Source of the DNA: Cryptosporangium aurantiacum
Lineage (GTDB): Bacteria > Actinomycetota > Actinomycetes > Mycobacteriales > Cryptosporangiaceae
Assembly: GCF_900143005.1 (NCBI RefSeq)
Contig: NZ_FRCS01000001.1
Span: 434,001-498,000, forward strand
Reading direction: 5' to 3'
Length of the DNA: 64,000 nt
A program made the position numbers and the translations under genes. Under the pieces are notes generated by a model. It saw only the letters and a program-made list of their open reading frames with translations. It was not told the DNA's origin and did not search any database. Each line of letters begins with the position of its first letter. Positions within the stretch are counted from its first letter, which is position 1. Of the stretch, positions 19,636-28,562 are shown in pieces.

Positions 19636-20432
19636 CACCCGGTTCGCCGGCCGGGATCGGCCGGACCGGGTCCGCCGACCACGGGTCGGCCGGTCCTGCG
19701 CCGTCGGCGGCCTCCCCGGAGCGGGTGGCTGAGCTGACCGCAGGCCTGGCCGACGTCGAGCGTCGGCTCTCCTCGGCCTGCGAGGACGCCGGACGGCAAC
19801 GCGCCGAGGTGACGCTGATCGCAGTCACCAAGACGTGGCCGGCGAGCGACGTGGCGGCGCTGGCGGCGCTCGGCGTCCGGGACGTGGCGGAGAACAAGGA
19901 TCAGGAAGCGAAGGCCAAACACGCGGAACTGACCTCCGTGGACCTGCGCTGGCACTTCGTCGGGCAGCTCCAGCGCAACAAGGCGCGCTCGGTGGTCCGG
20001 TACGCCGACGTCGTTCACAGCGTCGACCGCCCGGAGCTGGCGGCCGCGCTGGCGGGCGCGTCCGAACGGCATCGTGAGCGGCCGCTCGACGTGCTGCTGC
20101 AAGTGGACCTGGAAGAGGGCGCCTCGGCGGGCCGGGGCGGCGTGACGCCGTCCGCGGTGGCGGCGCTGGCCGCCGACGTCGTGGCGAGTCCCACACTGCG
20201 GTTGCTCGGGCTGATGGCGGTCGCCCCGTTAGGCGGTGACCCCGACCGTGCGTTCGCGCGACTTGCCGAGCTGAGTGCCGCGCTGCGGGAAGACCATCCC
20301 GAAGCGCGGTGGATCTCCGCCGGGATGAGCAGCGACCTGGAGTCGGCAGTCCGACACGGCGCGACACATGTGCGTGTCGGATCCGCTTTGCTCGGGAAAC
20401 GGGTGTCGGGACACGGTAGTGTGTGGCCTTGA
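19632..20432 (+). CDS. yggS: YggS-family pyridoxal-phosphate homeostasis protein
   Basis: Single-domain PLP-binding TIM-barrel protein thought to buffer pyridoxal phosphate. 266 aa from GTG 19632, overlapping the ftsZ stop (GTGA). Motifs: [23 protein letters not shown] with the PLP lysine in [44 protein letters not shown] and [27 protein letters not shown]. The first 40 residues are Gly/Ser-rich and not part of the fold. In most actinobacteria a pgeF/ylmD gene lies between ftsZ and yggS; here it is absent. Confidence 0.94.
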   Translation: MTPGSPAGIGRTGSADHGSAGPAPSAASPERVAELTAGLADVERRLSSACEDAGRQRAEVTLIAVTKTWPASDVAALAALGVRDVAENKDQEAKAKHAELTSVDLRWHFVGQLQRNKARSVVRYADVVHSVDRPELAAALAGASERHRERPLDVLLQVDLEEGASAGRGGVTPSAVAALAADVVASPTLRLLGLMAVAPLGGDPDRAFARLAELSAALREDHPEARWISAGMSSDLESAVRHGATHVRVGSALLGKRVSGHGSVWP

Positions 20433-20503
20433 AAATGCAGAATCACATGCGTGTCATTTAGCATCGGTTGTGTCGATCGCCGACGAGGAGGAGGGGGCGC
20501 TCC

Positions 20504-21121
20504 ATGGGTGCATGGCGGAAGGCAGGCGTCTGGCTCGGTCTCGTCGAGGACGACCCGCGCTACGAGGACGGTCCGTACGAGGACGGTCGGTACGACGACA
20601 AGCGCTACGAGTCCCGGCGGTTCGACGACCGTCGGTACGCCGACGACGAGCTCGACACCTATGAGGACGAGTTCGAGGAGCCGGTGTCCCGGCCCACGCG
20701 TCTGGAGCGCAGTCCGAGCCGGCCGGTCAGTCGCATGCCCGCCACACCGTCGCCGCCGACCCACGACAACCTGGCGCTCGCGCCGCAGCTGTCACTTCGC
20801 GAGAGGGCGGTGGTGAGCGACGTGAGCGAGCCTGAAGAGACGTCGTATCGGATCACCACGCTTCATCCGACGAATTACAACGAAGCGCGGATGATCGGAG
20901 AGCAGTTCCGTAATCACATTCCGGTGATCTTGAACCTCACCGAAATGGACGAGGCGGATGCAAAGCGACTGGTTGACTTCGCGGCCGGACTCACCTTCGG
21001 CTTGCGCGGTAGCATCGAGCGCGTGACCAACAGGGTCTTCCTGCTCTCGCCGGCCAACGTCACCGTCACCGCGGAGGACAAGGCTCGGATCGCCGAGGGC
21101 GGCTTCTTCAACCAGAGCTAA
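20504..21121 (+). CDS. sepF: Cell division protein SepF
   Basis: Membrane tether and bundler of FtsZ in actinobacteria and Firmicutes. ATG 20504 follows a strong GGAGGAGG-type site; 205 aa. The N-terminal amphipathic membrane-binding helix is MGAWRKAGVWLGL. A charged, Tyr/Arg/Asp-rich linker with YEDGPYEDGRYDDKRY repeats spans about residues 15-60. The SepF core domain (about 110-205) contains LHPTNYNEARMIGEQFR, VILNLTEMDEADAKRLVDFAAG, and RVFLLSPANVTV. It sits in the usual yggS-sepF-yggT-divIVA order. Confidence 0.96.
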   Translation: MGAWRKAGVWLGLVEDDPRYEDGPYEDGRYDDKRYESRRFDDRRYADDELDTYEDEFEEPVSRPTRLERSPSRPVSRMPATPSPPTHDNLALAPQLSLRERAVVSDVSEPEETSYRITTLHPTNYNEARMIGEQFRNHIPVILNLTEMDEADAKRLVDFAAGLTFGLRGSIERVTNRVFLLSPANVTVTAEDKARIAEGGFFNQS

Positions 21122-21135
21122 GGACGACGTACTCC

Positions 21136-21435
21136 GTGTTGCTCGTGTGGCAGCTCGCCTACTTGCTGCTCTATTTGTTCCTTTTGGTACTTCTTGGGCG
21201 ACTAGTAGCGGAGTACGTGCTTGTCTTCGCACGGCGCTGGAGGCCGGGCCGTGCGGCGTCCGCCGCGCTCGAGGTCGTTTACAGCACTACCGATCCGCCG
21301 CTCAAGGCGCTGCGCCGGGTGATCCCCCCGCTGAGGATCGGGAGCGTTAGCCTCGACCTCGGTTTCCTGTTGCTGCTCATGATCGTCACCATCCTCATGA
21401 GCGTGGTCCGACGGCTGTCCGAGACGTCATACTGA
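21136..21435 (+). CDS. YggT-family membrane protein
   Basis: Small integral membrane protein of 99 aa with two hydrophobic helices (about 3-25 and 72-92) separated by [37 protein letters not shown], whose TDPPLK..RR.IPP segment is the YggT signature. The family sits between sepF and divIVA in many Gram-positive bacteria; its molecular role is unsettled, with links to osmotic stress and division. Start GTG 21136 is 14 bases after the sepF stop with a weak AGGA site. Confidence 0.92.
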   Translation: MLLVWQLAYLLLYLFLLVLLGRLVAEYVLVFARRWRPGRAASAALEVVYSTTDPPLKALRRVIPPLRIGSVSLDLGFLLLLMIVTILMSVVRRLSETSY

Positions 21436-21478
21436 CCGCACGCCGTCCGCCCACCCAGACGTGTCCGGAGGAGTTTCG

Positions 21479-22309
21479 ATGCCGCTGACCCCCGCCGACG
21501 TTCATAACGTCGTCTTCAAGAAACCGCCGATCGGCAAGCGCGGTTACGACGAGGACGATGTCGACGCCTTCCTCGACGAGGTGGAGCGGGAGCTCGCCCG
21601 GCTGATCGAGGAGAACAACGACCTCAAGGCTCAGGTGGAGCGCGGCCGTACCGGTGGCCCGGCAGCTGCGCCCGCGGCTGCGACGGCGAACGAGCCCGAG
21701 GTCCGCCGGATGCAGGCGGAGAACCACGAGCTCAAGCAGCAGGTCGAGCGTCTTCGCCAGGAGACGCAGCAGGCCAAGCAGGCCGCTGCCGCCGCGCAGC
21801 AGCAGGCACAGAGCGCGCAGAGCCAGGTCTCCGGCTCGGCCCTGCCCGCCGTGCCCGGCGACGACCAGGGCGAGAAGGCGCTGCGAGTGCTCATGCTCGC
21901 ACAGCGGACCGCGGACGACCACGTGGCGGACGCCCGGCGCGAGGCCGACAAGCTGCTGTCCGAGGCGCGTGCCAACGCCGAGGAGCTCACCCGGGACGCC
22001 CGGGCGAAGGCCGAGGCGCTGGAGCGGGACGCCCGCCAGCGTCACCAGGAAGCCATGGGTGGCCTGGAGGCCAAGCGCACCGCTCTGCAGAAGCACATCG
22101 AGCAGCTGAAGGCGTTCGAGCGCGAGTACCGCACCCGGCTCAAGGCGTACCTGGAGAGCCAGCTGCGTGACCTCGAAGCCCGCGGCCAGGCCACCGAGGC
22201 CGAGATCAACCGTGAAGGTGTCGGCACGTCGAGCCTTTCCGGGGCGTTCGGCGGGCCGCACAGCGGCCTACCGCGGTCCGGCGACGTCGCCGACTCGCAC
22301 GGTCGCTGA
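21479..22309 (+). CDS. divIVA: DivIVA / Wag31 polar growth protein
   Basis: Coiled-coil protein that marks curved membrane and directs polar wall growth in actinobacteria. ATG 21479 follows GGAGGAG; 276 aa. The membrane-targeting N-terminal domain is [35 protein letters not shown] first coiled coil (about 35-65), a low-complexity Ala/Gln linker (about 65-125) and a long second coiled coil (about 130-240, [24 protein letters not shown]) follow. The tail is Gly/Ser-rich. It is probably essential, as in Mycobacterium and Streptomyces. Confidence 0.96.
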   Translation: MPLTPADVHNVVFKKPPIGKRGYDEDDVDAFLDEVERELARLIEENNDLKAQVERGRTGGPAAAPAAATANEPEVRRMQAENHELKQQVERLRQETQQAKQAAAAAQQQAQSAQSQVSGSALPAVPGDDQGEKALRVLMLAQRTADDHVADARREADKLLSEARANAEELTRDARAKAEALERDARQRHQEAMGGLEAKRTALQKHIEQLKAFEREYRTRLKAYLESQLRDLEARGQATEAEINREGVGTSSLSGAFGGPHSGLPRSGDVADSHGR

Positions 22310-22345
22310 CCTGGGCCGGGCCATGGGCCGGGTTCTCACCACGCC

Positions 22346-24805
22346 GTGATCGTCGTCAGCCTTCTCTTCGTCTGCGCGTCTGCCGCCCTACTGGGCGCGG
22401 GAGTCGTGCAGACGAACGACGGCTTCGTCCTGGCCTCCATCGCAACCTGTCTGCTCGCGGGCGCGTTTCTGGCGTTCGGCATCCGCCGGCAACGCGCCCT
22501 CGCAGCGGCGGCCGCTGCGGCGGGGGACCAGGAGGAGCTCGGGCCGCCCGCACTCTTACGGGTGAAGGCGGAACGGCTGATCGCCGTGGAGGAACCGGCC
22601 CGGCGCTCGCAGCCGGCGGACCAGCCCGCCGAGCCCGTCCCGGCGCATCCGCGCGAGCGGCAGTACGCGCACGACGAGCGTTTCCCGCATCAGCGAGAGG
22701 GCTCAGCGCAGCAGCGGGAGGGTTCCGCCCGCCAGCGGGAGGATTTTCCGCACCAGCGGGAGGGCCAGCGCCGGTCGGAGCCGTCGTACCGCTCGGAGCC
22801 TTCGCACCAGCCGGAGCCTTCGTACCGGTCGGAACCCTCGTATCAGCCGGAGCCTTCGTACCGGTCGGAGCCTGAGTACCGGCAGGAGCCGTACCGGCGC
22901 GCTGATCAACCGGTTCCGTCCCGCCCGACCGGGTCTCCGGCCCAGTCGCGGCCCGCCGCGGCGCACACCAGCCCGGCGGCGCATCCCAGTTCCGCGGGTC
23001 ACGCCGGTTCGGCGGGTCACGCCGGTTCGGCGGGTCACGCCGGTTCGGCGGGTCACGCCGGTTCGGCGGGGCAGCCGCGGCCGGCCGCCGCGCAGTGGGC
23101 GGAGCCGGGCCACGCCCGACCGAGCTCTCAGCCCCGGCCGATGGGGCACCCGCAGTCGACGCAGCACCCCGCGGCGGCACAGCGCCAGCCCGGTCCGCGC
23201 GAGGCCGATGCCCGCGACCGGGTGGTACCGCTCGCCGAGAGTTACCCGTCCGGTGGCCGCCCGACCGATCGCCGATACGGTGCCGAGTCGGACCGGGCCA
23301 CCGGATATACCGGTCAGCCCCCGTCGTCGGGGCGGCCCACCCAGGCGCCACCGCCCGCCGACCGGACGCCGCACCCGGCGCAGCCCTACCCCGGCCCGTC
23401 CCACGCCGGGCAGGGGCCGTCGCACGCCGGCCAATCCCACGCGGGTCAGTCCCACGCCGGCCAGTCGCACGCCGGTCAGTCGCAGGCTGGCCCATCCCAC
23501 GCCGGGCAGGCGGGGCAGGGGCCGTCGCACGCCGGCCAGTCGCAGGCTGGCCCGTCCCACGCCGGGCAGTCGTATGCGGGCCAGTCGCACCGTCCGGGGT
23601 CGAGCCGTCCGCAGGCCCAGCCGGGCCAGGGCTTCCCGGGTCAGGGATCCCCGGGTTCGGGAGCGCCGGGCTCCGGCGCTCCGGGCTCACCGGGGTCGAG
23701 GCGGCCGGACGAGGACCGGCGGCTGTACTTCGCTCCCGGCGAGCGGGTGGACGATAGCGCGGAGACAATCGTGGTCGCCGACGTCGTGGCAGAGGTCGTC
23801 GACTCATCCCCGCGGGCGTCCGAGACGGTCCGCGACGAGCCGGCCGACGTCGTGGACGTGGCCGACGAGGCGGGACCGACCGACACGATCAAACTCGACG
23901 GTCCGCCGGTGCTCGTCGTCGAGTCCACTCGCGTGGAGCCGAACCAGCCGCCGCGTTCCACGCCCACCGACCGCCCGCGCGACGCGGCCCGCCCGGCAGA
24001 GCAGCCCCGCCCCACCAGCCCGGCCCGCCCCGCGGAGCCTTCCCGCGCGGCGGAGTTCGCTCGGCCCGCGGAGCAGCGCCCGACCAGCCCGGCCCGCCCC
24101 GCGGAGCCTTCCCGCGCGGCGGAGTTCGCTCGGCCCGCGGAGCAGCGCCCGACCAGCCCGGCCCGCCCCGCAGAGCCTTCCCGCGCGGCGGACCAGTCGC
24201 GTCCGACGAGTCCGGCCCGTCCGGCGGAGTTCTCGCGCCCCGCGGAGCAGTCGCGTCCCGCGGAGCCCTCGCGCTCGGCGGAGTTCTCGCGTCCGGGCGA
24301 GCAGCCGCGTCCGGCGCGTCCTGCGGAGCCATCCGGCGCGGCGGAGCAGTCGCGTCCGGCGCGTTCGGCGGAGCCGTCGTACTCGGAGGCGGAGCCGGAG
24401 ACCGAGGCGATCACGCTGCCGCTCGGCGGCGCGGCGCCGGTGTCACCCGCTGCGGCCGAGCGGGACGACCCGTCGCGTCCGGCGAATGCGGACGCCGCGC
24501 CCGGTCCGGCGCCGACCGGGGACGCGGGGAACTCGGGCGGGCCGCTGCCGAGCCCGACCGGGGACGACAGCGATCCTGAGCCGGCCGCCGAACTCCTCCT
24601 CTCCTCCGAGAAGAAGAAGCTCGCCCACGCCGACGAGCCGGTTCTCGTCGTCGACGGCCGCCCGCGCTACCACCTGGACGCGTGCCCGCAGCTCGACGGG
24701 CGCACGACCGTGACGCTCTCGGCCGAACAGGCGATCGAACTGGGCTTCACCCCCTGTAGCCGCTGTGCGGCGGCGACGCGGCTTCTGGTCGCTCTGCGGC
24801 GGTGA
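22346..24805 (+). CDS. Pro-rich repeat membrane protein with conserved C-terminal domain
   Basis: Unnamed 819-aa protein. Two membrane helices (about residues 2-21 and 28-46) are followed by about 680 residues of Pro/Ser/Arg/Glu/Gln-rich low complexity built from tandem repeats: QREGS-type, SEPSY-type, AGSAGH-type (four perfect 18-base DNA copies, 22994-23065), SHAGQ-type (about 23397-23600) and a 69-base unit (about 23999-24200). The last 65 residues form a compact domain, VLVVDGRPRYHLDACPQL..FTPCSRCAAATRLL, with an H-x3-C and a CxxC that could bind metal. Similar N-/C-terminal modules follow divIVA in other actinobacteria, suggesting a polar-growth link. Start GTG 22346 has no clear ribosome site. 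Confidence 0.8.
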   Translation: MIVVSLLFVCASAALLGAGVVQTNDGFVLASIATCLLAGAFLAFGIRRQRALAAAAAAAGDQEELGPPALLRVKAERLIAVEEPARRSQPADQPAEPVPAHPRERQYAHDERFPHQREGSAQQREGSARQREDFPHQREGQRRSEPSYRSEPSHQPEPSYRSEPSYQPEPSYRSEPEYRQEPYRRADQPVPSRPTGSPAQSRPAAAHTSPAAHPSSAGHAGSAGHAGSAGHAGSAGHAGSAGQPRPAAAQWAEPGHARPSSQPRPMGHPQSTQHPAAAQRQPGPREADARDRVVPLAESYPSGGRPTDRRYGAESDRATGYTGQPPSSGRPTQAPPPADRTPHPAQPYPGPSHAGQGPSHAGQSHAGQSHAGQSHAGQSQAGPSHAGQAGQGPSHAGQSQAGPSHAGQSYAGQSHRPGSSRPQAQPGQGFPGQGSPGSGAPGSGAPGSPGSRRPDEDRRLYFAPGERVDDSAETIVVADVVAEVVDSSPRASETVRDEPADVVDVADEAGPTDTIKLDGPPVLVVESTRVEPNQPPRSTPTDRPRDAARPAEQPRPTSPARPAEPSRAAEFARPAEQRPTSPARPAEPSRAAEFARPAEQRPTSPARPAEPSRAADQSRPTSPARPAEFSRPAEQSRPAEPSRSAEFSRPGEQPRPARPAEPSGAAEQSRPARSAEPSYSEAEPETEAITLPLGGAAPVSPAAAERDDPSRPANADAAPGPAPTGDAGNSGGPLPSPTGDDSDPEPAAELLLSSEKKKLAHADEPVLVVDGRPRYHLDACPQLDGRTTVTLSAEQAIELGFTPCSRCAAATRLLVALRR
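22680..24200 (+). repeat. Five families of in-frame tandem repeats
   Basis: Within the Pro-rich gene: QREG units (about 22680-22770), SEPSYR/PEPSY units (about 22780-22890), four identical 18-base copies at 22994-23065 (start GCGGGTCACG), degenerate 15-base SHAGQ units (about 23397-23600), and a 69-base unit repeated near 23999, 24071 and 24140. All periods are multiples of three, so length change keeps the frame. Such arrays are prone to slippage, and copy number may vary between strains. Confidence 0.85.
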
Positions 24806-25119
24806 CGCAGCGTCACGACGCTACGGGATCGACCGACCGCTTCGTCGTCCCCGTGCGCGTCAAGCCGGGAGCATCCCGGCCTCGCGTCGGTGGCAGCCAC
24901 CACGGGCCACACGGACCCGCCCTGGTCGTCGCGGTGGCGGCTCGCGCGGTCGAGGGCCGCGCGACCGACGCCGTGATCCAGGCGGTGGCCGCCGCGTTCG
25001 GCGTCCGGGCCGCGGGCGTCACGCTGCTCGCCGGCCGGACGAGCCGAGACAAGCTACTCGCGCTGATCCCCGCCCCGCCGGACGCCGAGGCGCGGCTGAC
25101 CGCACTGCGTGACGGTTGA
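24802..25119 (+). CDS. DUF167 / YggU-family protein
   Basis: Small conserved protein of unknown function, 105 aa. The family pattern is visible: VPVRVKPGASRPRV, ALVVAVAARAVEGRATDAVIQAVAAAFGV, VTLLAGRTSRDKLLALI. GTG 24802 overlaps the stop of the previous gene (GTGA), so it is probably co-translated. YggU-family genes are often neighbours of yggT/divIVA clusters, as here. Confidence 0.9.
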   Translation: MTQRHDATGSTDRFVVPVRVKPGASRPRVGGSHHGPHGPALVVAVAARAVEGRATDAVIQAVAAAFGVRAAGVTLLAGRTSRDKLLALIPAPPDAEARLTALRDG

Positions 25120-25355
25120 GGCAGCCGCTGACTCCCGCCGGAAAAGGCACGTTTGAACTACCTGGTCGAGACGGTATGTGAGAGAAGACTCACAGGCCGC
25201 GCAGCCCCTGGCAACGTGCGGCTGTGGGGGACACGAGCGTGTACGGCGTCAGCATTGGTGCGCGTCGCATTGTCGCGACGGGCATCGGCTACGTATCCTG
25301 AGCGCTCTGACCAACCGCCGGGCTCAGCACGGCGAACCGGGCGGAGGTGGCCGCG
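25120..25355. other. Intergenic region before the DksA-like gene
   Basis: 236 bases without a supported gene. It holds a 6-bp hairpin (TGTGAG 25177-25182 with CTCACA 25089+100 i.e. 25189-25194) and a good promoter at 25270-25299. No RNA gene is recognised. Confidence 0.45.
25270..25299 (+). promoter_or_regulatory. Promoter of the DksA-like gene
   Basis: TTGTCG (25270-25275), an 18-base spacer and TATCCT (25294-25299) match an actinobacterial vegetative promoter well. The predicted start point near 25306 would give a 50-base leader to ATG 25356. Confidence 0.65.
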
Positions 25356-25871
25356 ATGGCGGAGCAGGCGAAGGCCACGAAAGACACCCCTCGTCGGGTG
25401 GCGGCGAAGACCGGCACCCGCCGGACGACCCGCACCGCGGCGACGGGATCGGGCGGCGCGGCAGAGGCCCCGCGCACGAAGTCGAAAGCGGGCGGTGCCG
25501 CGGTGGCACCGGACGACGGTCGGAGCGAGGAACTGCGCAGCGTGCTCGAAGCGCGGCTGCAGGAACTCACGACCGAGTACGACGAGGCCGTGGTCACCCT
25601 GACCGACCTGCAGCGGAGCCGAGTGGCCGACGGTGCGGGCGACGATCAGGCCGACACCGGCACGAAGACGTTCGAGCGGGAGCAGGAGCTCTCCCTCGTC
25701 CATGGGCTGCGGGAACGGGTGCAGCAGGTCGAGCATGCGCTGGCGCGGCTCGCGGAGGGGAAGTACGGCTCCTGCGAGCGGTGCGGGAACCCCATCCCGA
25801 CCGCGCGCCTCGAGGCATTCCCTAGTGTGACCCTGTGCGTGAGTTGCAAGCAGATCGAGGAGCGCCGCTGA
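25356..25871 (+). CDS. TraR/DksA-family zinc-finger protein
   Basis: 171 aa from ATG 25356, with GGAGG eight bases upstream (an in-frame GTG at 25347 overlaps that site). Residues 1-55 are basic, Ala/Lys/Thr-rich and disordered. Residues 60-130 form the DksA-like coiled coil (ELRSVLEARLQELTTEYDEAV; REQELSLVHGLRERVQQVEHALARL). The C-terminal finger is CERCGNPIP..LCVSC with Cys pairs 17 apart. Such proteins bind the RNA polymerase secondary channel in other bacteria; actinobacterial relatives sit before lspA, as here, but their targets are little known. Confidence 0.9.
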   Translation: MAEQAKATKDTPRRVAAKTGTRRTTRTAATGSGGAAEAPRTKSKAGGAAVAPDDGRSEELRSVLEARLQELTTEYDEAVVTLTDLQRSRVADGAGDDQADTGTKTFEREQELSLVHGLRERVQQVEHALARLAEGKYGSCERCGNPIPTARLEAFPSVTLCVSCKQIEERR

Positions 25872-26791
25872 CGCGGCCCGCTGACAGTGACCCCCGGGGC
25901 GCGGCGCCGGTCGACGGGCAGCAGCCCGTCGATCCCGACGCCCCCGACCCGGGGACAGCCGATCACCCGGCGGACGCGGACCCGGCGGCCACCCGTGCCG
26001 ATGCGGCCGCCCCCAACGGGACGGGCGCAGACCCGGCCATCCCGGCCCCGGCCGACGCGGCTGCGCCGAACGGGGCGGGCGCAGGCCCCGCCACCTCGAC
26101 CCCGGCCGACGCGGACGCCACTCGGGCCGCCGCGGACGCGGCCGAGGGTGCGAGCCCGGGCCCGGCTGCGGCCGAGGGTTCGCCCGGCGGTGTGGACTCT
26201 GACCCGGCCGCGCACGAGCGTGACGGGGGCCTGTCCGAGGACGCTCAGGAGACGGTCGCCGGGCCCCGGACGCGGCGAGGTCGGTGGCTGTTCGCGCTGG
26301 TCGCGCTCCTCACGCTCGCCGCCGACGTGATCAGCAAGCTCGTCGTCGTAGCGAAGCTGGAGGATACCAACCGCCCTCCGGTCGAGGTCCTCGCGAACGT
26401 CCTGTACCTGGTCCACACCCGCAACACCGGCGCGGCGTTCTCGCTCGGCTCCGGCTACACGTACGTGCTCACCGCGATCGCGGTCGGCGTCATCGTCGTG
26501 ATCATCCGGACCGCCCGCAAGCTCGCCTCGACCCCCTGGGCCCTGGCCCTCGGGCTGGTGCTCGGCGGCGCCTGCGGCAACGTCGTCGACCGGCTGTTCC
26601 GCGAAGGCGGCGGGGTCGTCGACTTCCTCGCGGTGGTCGATCCGTTCGACCCACCGTGGCCGGTGTTCAACCTCGCCGACTCCGCGCTGTGCGTCGGCGT
26701 CGCGCTCATCGTCGTCCTCGAACTGACCGGTCGCCGGATCGACGGGTCGCGAGCGACCAAGGCCGGCCGGGCACAATCGAAGGATGACTGA
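25835..26791 (+). CDS. lspA: Lipoprotein signal peptidase LspA with long N-terminal extension
   Basis: Aspartyl protease that removes signal peptides of lipoproteins in the membrane. The core (about residues 148-300) has four helices with [30 protein letters not shown], and the catalytic Asp residues in GNVVDRLF and FNLADSALC. From GTG 25835 the protein is 318 aa, and its first about 145 residues are Ala/Pro/Asp/Gly-rich. GTG 25835 lies inside the DksA-like gene but is preceded by TAGTGT (25823-25828) at 6 bases, a leaderless promoter pattern that supports this long form. GTG 26192 would give a 199-aa form. Confidence 0.93.
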   Translation: MRELQADRGAPLTRPADSDPRGAAPVDGQQPVDPDAPDPGTADHPADADPAATRADAAAPNGTGADPAIPAPADAAAPNGAGAGPATSTPADADATRAAADAAEGASPGPAAAEGSPGGVDSDPAAHERDGGLSEDAQETVAGPRTRRGRWLFALVALLTLAADVISKLVVVAKLEDTNRPPVEVLANVLYLVHTRNTGAAFSLGSGYTYVLTAIAVGVIVVIIRTARKLASTPWALALGLVLGGACGNVVDRLFREGGGVVDFLAVVDPFDPPWPVFNLADSALCVGVALIVVLELTGRRIDGSRATKAGRAQSKDD

Positions 26792-27728
26792 AGTCGTCCG
26801 CGGTGAGCATCGTTCCCTCCCCATCCCGGACGGGCTGGAGGGCATGCGCCTGGACGCCGCGCTGGCCCGCCTCTTCGGGCTCTCCCGCACTGCGGCCGCC
26901 GGCGTGATCGAGGCCGGGGACGCGTACCTCGACGGTGCCCCGGCGGGTAAGTCGGACAGGGTGTCCGGCGGCGCGTGGCTCGAGGTGACGCTGCCCGCGC
27001 CTGCCGCGCCACCGTCGGCCGCGCCCGAGCCGGTTCCCGGCCTGCGGGTCGTGTACGCCGACGACCACATCGTCGTCGTCGACAAGCCGGTCGGCGTCGC
27101 CGCGCACCCGAGCCCGGGCTGGACCGGCCCGACCGTGGTCGGCGGCGTCGCGGCGATGGGCTACCGGATCTCGACGTCCGGCGCCGCGGAGCGGCAGGGC
27201 GTCGTGCACCGGCTCGACGCCGGAACCACCGGCCTGATGGTGCTCGCCACCAGCGAGCGGGCCTACACGCTGCTGAAACGCGCCTTCAAGGAGCGCGAGG
27301 TCAGCAAGGTCTACCACACGCTGATCCAGGGCCACCCCGATCCGAGCCGCGGGACGATCGACGCGCCGATCGACCGGCACCCGTCCTCGGACTGGCGGTT
27401 CGCGGTCGTGGCAGGCGGCAAGCCGAGCATCACCCACTACGACACGCTGGAGGCGTTCCGGGCGGCGTCGCTGCTGGAGGTGACGCTGGAGACCGGCCGC
27501 ACGCACCAGATCCGGGTCCACTTCTCCGCGCTGCGCCATCCCTGCGTCGGTGACCTGACCTACGGTGCCGACCCCACGCTCGCCGCCCGCCTCGGGCTGA
27601 CCAGGCAGTGGCTGCACGCGATGCGACTCGGTTTCGCCCACCCCGACACCGGCGAGTGGGTCGAGTTCACCAGCGAGTACCCGACGGACCTGCAGACCGC
27701 GCTGGACCGGGTCCGCGCCGAGTCGTGA
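26784..27728 (+). CDS. rluD: RluD-family 23S rRNA pseudouridine synthase
   Basis: Converts uridines in 23S rRNA to pseudouridine. 314 aa: N-terminal S4 domain ([32 protein letters not shown]) and the catalytic domain with [13 protein letters not shown], the active Asp in [30 protein letters not shown] and [13 protein letters not shown] 26784 overlaps the lspA end by 8 bases; CACAAT (26772-26777) 6 bases upstream could give an extra leaderless transcript. The lspA-rluD order is common in bacteria. Confidence 0.94.
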   Translation: MTEVVRGEHRSLPIPDGLEGMRLDAALARLFGLSRTAAAGVIEAGDAYLDGAPAGKSDRVSGGAWLEVTLPAPAAPPSAAPEPVPGLRVVYADDHIVVVDKPVGVAAHPSPGWTGPTVVGGVAAMGYRISTSGAAERQGVVHRLDAGTTGLMVLATSERAYTLLKRAFKEREVSKVYHTLIQGHPDPSRGTIDAPIDRHPSSDWRFAVVAGGKPSITHYDTLEAFRAASLLEVTLETGRTHQIRVHFSALRHPCVGDLTYGADPTLAARLGLTRQWLHAMRLGFAHPDTGEWVEFTSEYPTDLQTALDRVRAES

Positions 27729-28513
27729 GGTTCTTCCGCGACCGCGTGCTGGCCCGGCTGGGGCGGGGCGCACGGCGTCTGACCCGGTCGTGGACCGCGC
27801 TGGTCACGCTGGTGCTCGTCGTCGGCCTGATCGTCGTCGCCTACCGGGCCGGTACCCGGACGGCGCCCGTCGACGACACGGTCGGCAACGTGCCGCGGGT
27901 CGGCCCGGTCGACGGCCAACGTATCGACGCCTACCGCGCGGACGCCTCGCGCGAGCTCGCCGGGCTGCCCGCCGGAACCGCGGTCTGGGCGCTCGTCGGG
28001 CTGACCGAGTACCAGCGCCCGGGCTCCCTTCCGGCGCTCTTCGCCGGCTACCCGGTGAACCGGGTGGTGATGCGGGTCCCGCTGCCGGACGCCCAGACCC
28101 AGCTGGTGACGCTGGTCGTCGACCGTCTGGACGTGGACGTGGCGGCAGGCATGCACCGGACCGCGGCGGCGAAGGACCGGGCGGCGTCGGAGGCGGCGAG
28201 CGCGGCAGCGACCGCGGACGCCGAGCTGGCGCGGGTCTACACGGCGGACGCAGCGATGGAGCGGCAGGAGGCGGCGGCCTACCGGGCGCTGTGCGCGTGC
28301 GTGTACGCCGCGGTCGTCCGGGCGACGCCGGAGCAGCTCCGGACGCTCGCCCAGCGTCCGGGGATCCGGGTGATCGACCCGGCGCCCGAGGTGAACCGGC
28401 TGGACCGAGCCACGTTCGTACCGTTGCTGCCGGAGCAATCCGGAACTGTCGGTCCGCCGTCGGATACTGCTGTCGGCCCGAGCGCGACGCCGTCTCCATC
28501 GGCTGCCGGCTGA
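27725..28513 (+). CDS. Membrane-anchored protein of unknown function
   Basis: Not recognised. GTG 27725 overlaps the rluD stop (GTGA), giving 262 aa. A basic N-terminus ([20 protein letters not shown]) leads into one membrane helix (about 22-42, [21 protein letters not shown]), so most of the protein is extracytoplasmic. The exported part has an alpha/beta segment ([28 protein letters not shown]) and an Ala-rich helix ([22 protein letters not shown]), then [34 protein letters not shown] and a Ser/Pro tail. Conserved-looking extracytoplasmic stalk protein; role unknown. Confidence 0.75.
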   Translation: MRFFRDRVLARLGRGARRLTRSWTALVTLVLVVGLIVVAYRAGTRTAPVDDTVGNVPRVGPVDGQRIDAYRADASRELAGLPAGTAVWALVGLTEYQRPGSLPALFAGYPVNRVVMRVPLPDAQTQLVTLVVDRLDVDVAAGMHRTAAAKDRAASEAASAAATADAELARVYTADAAMERQEAAAYRALCACVYAAVVRATPEQLRTLAQRPGIRVIDPAPEVNRLDRATFVPLLPEQSGTVGPPSDTAVGPSATPSPSAAG

Positions 28514-28562
28514 GGCCCTGTCCCAAACGGCTGAATTCCGTCCGAACGAAAGGCTGTACGTA

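Noticed and set aside
18187-19638. 483-codon reverse frame over ftsZ
   Set aside because: Exact antisense of ftsZ with arginine/valine-rich shadow composition.
22356-24414. Long reverse-strand frames over the repeat gene
   Set aside because: They are created by the repeat composition and carry no start signals.
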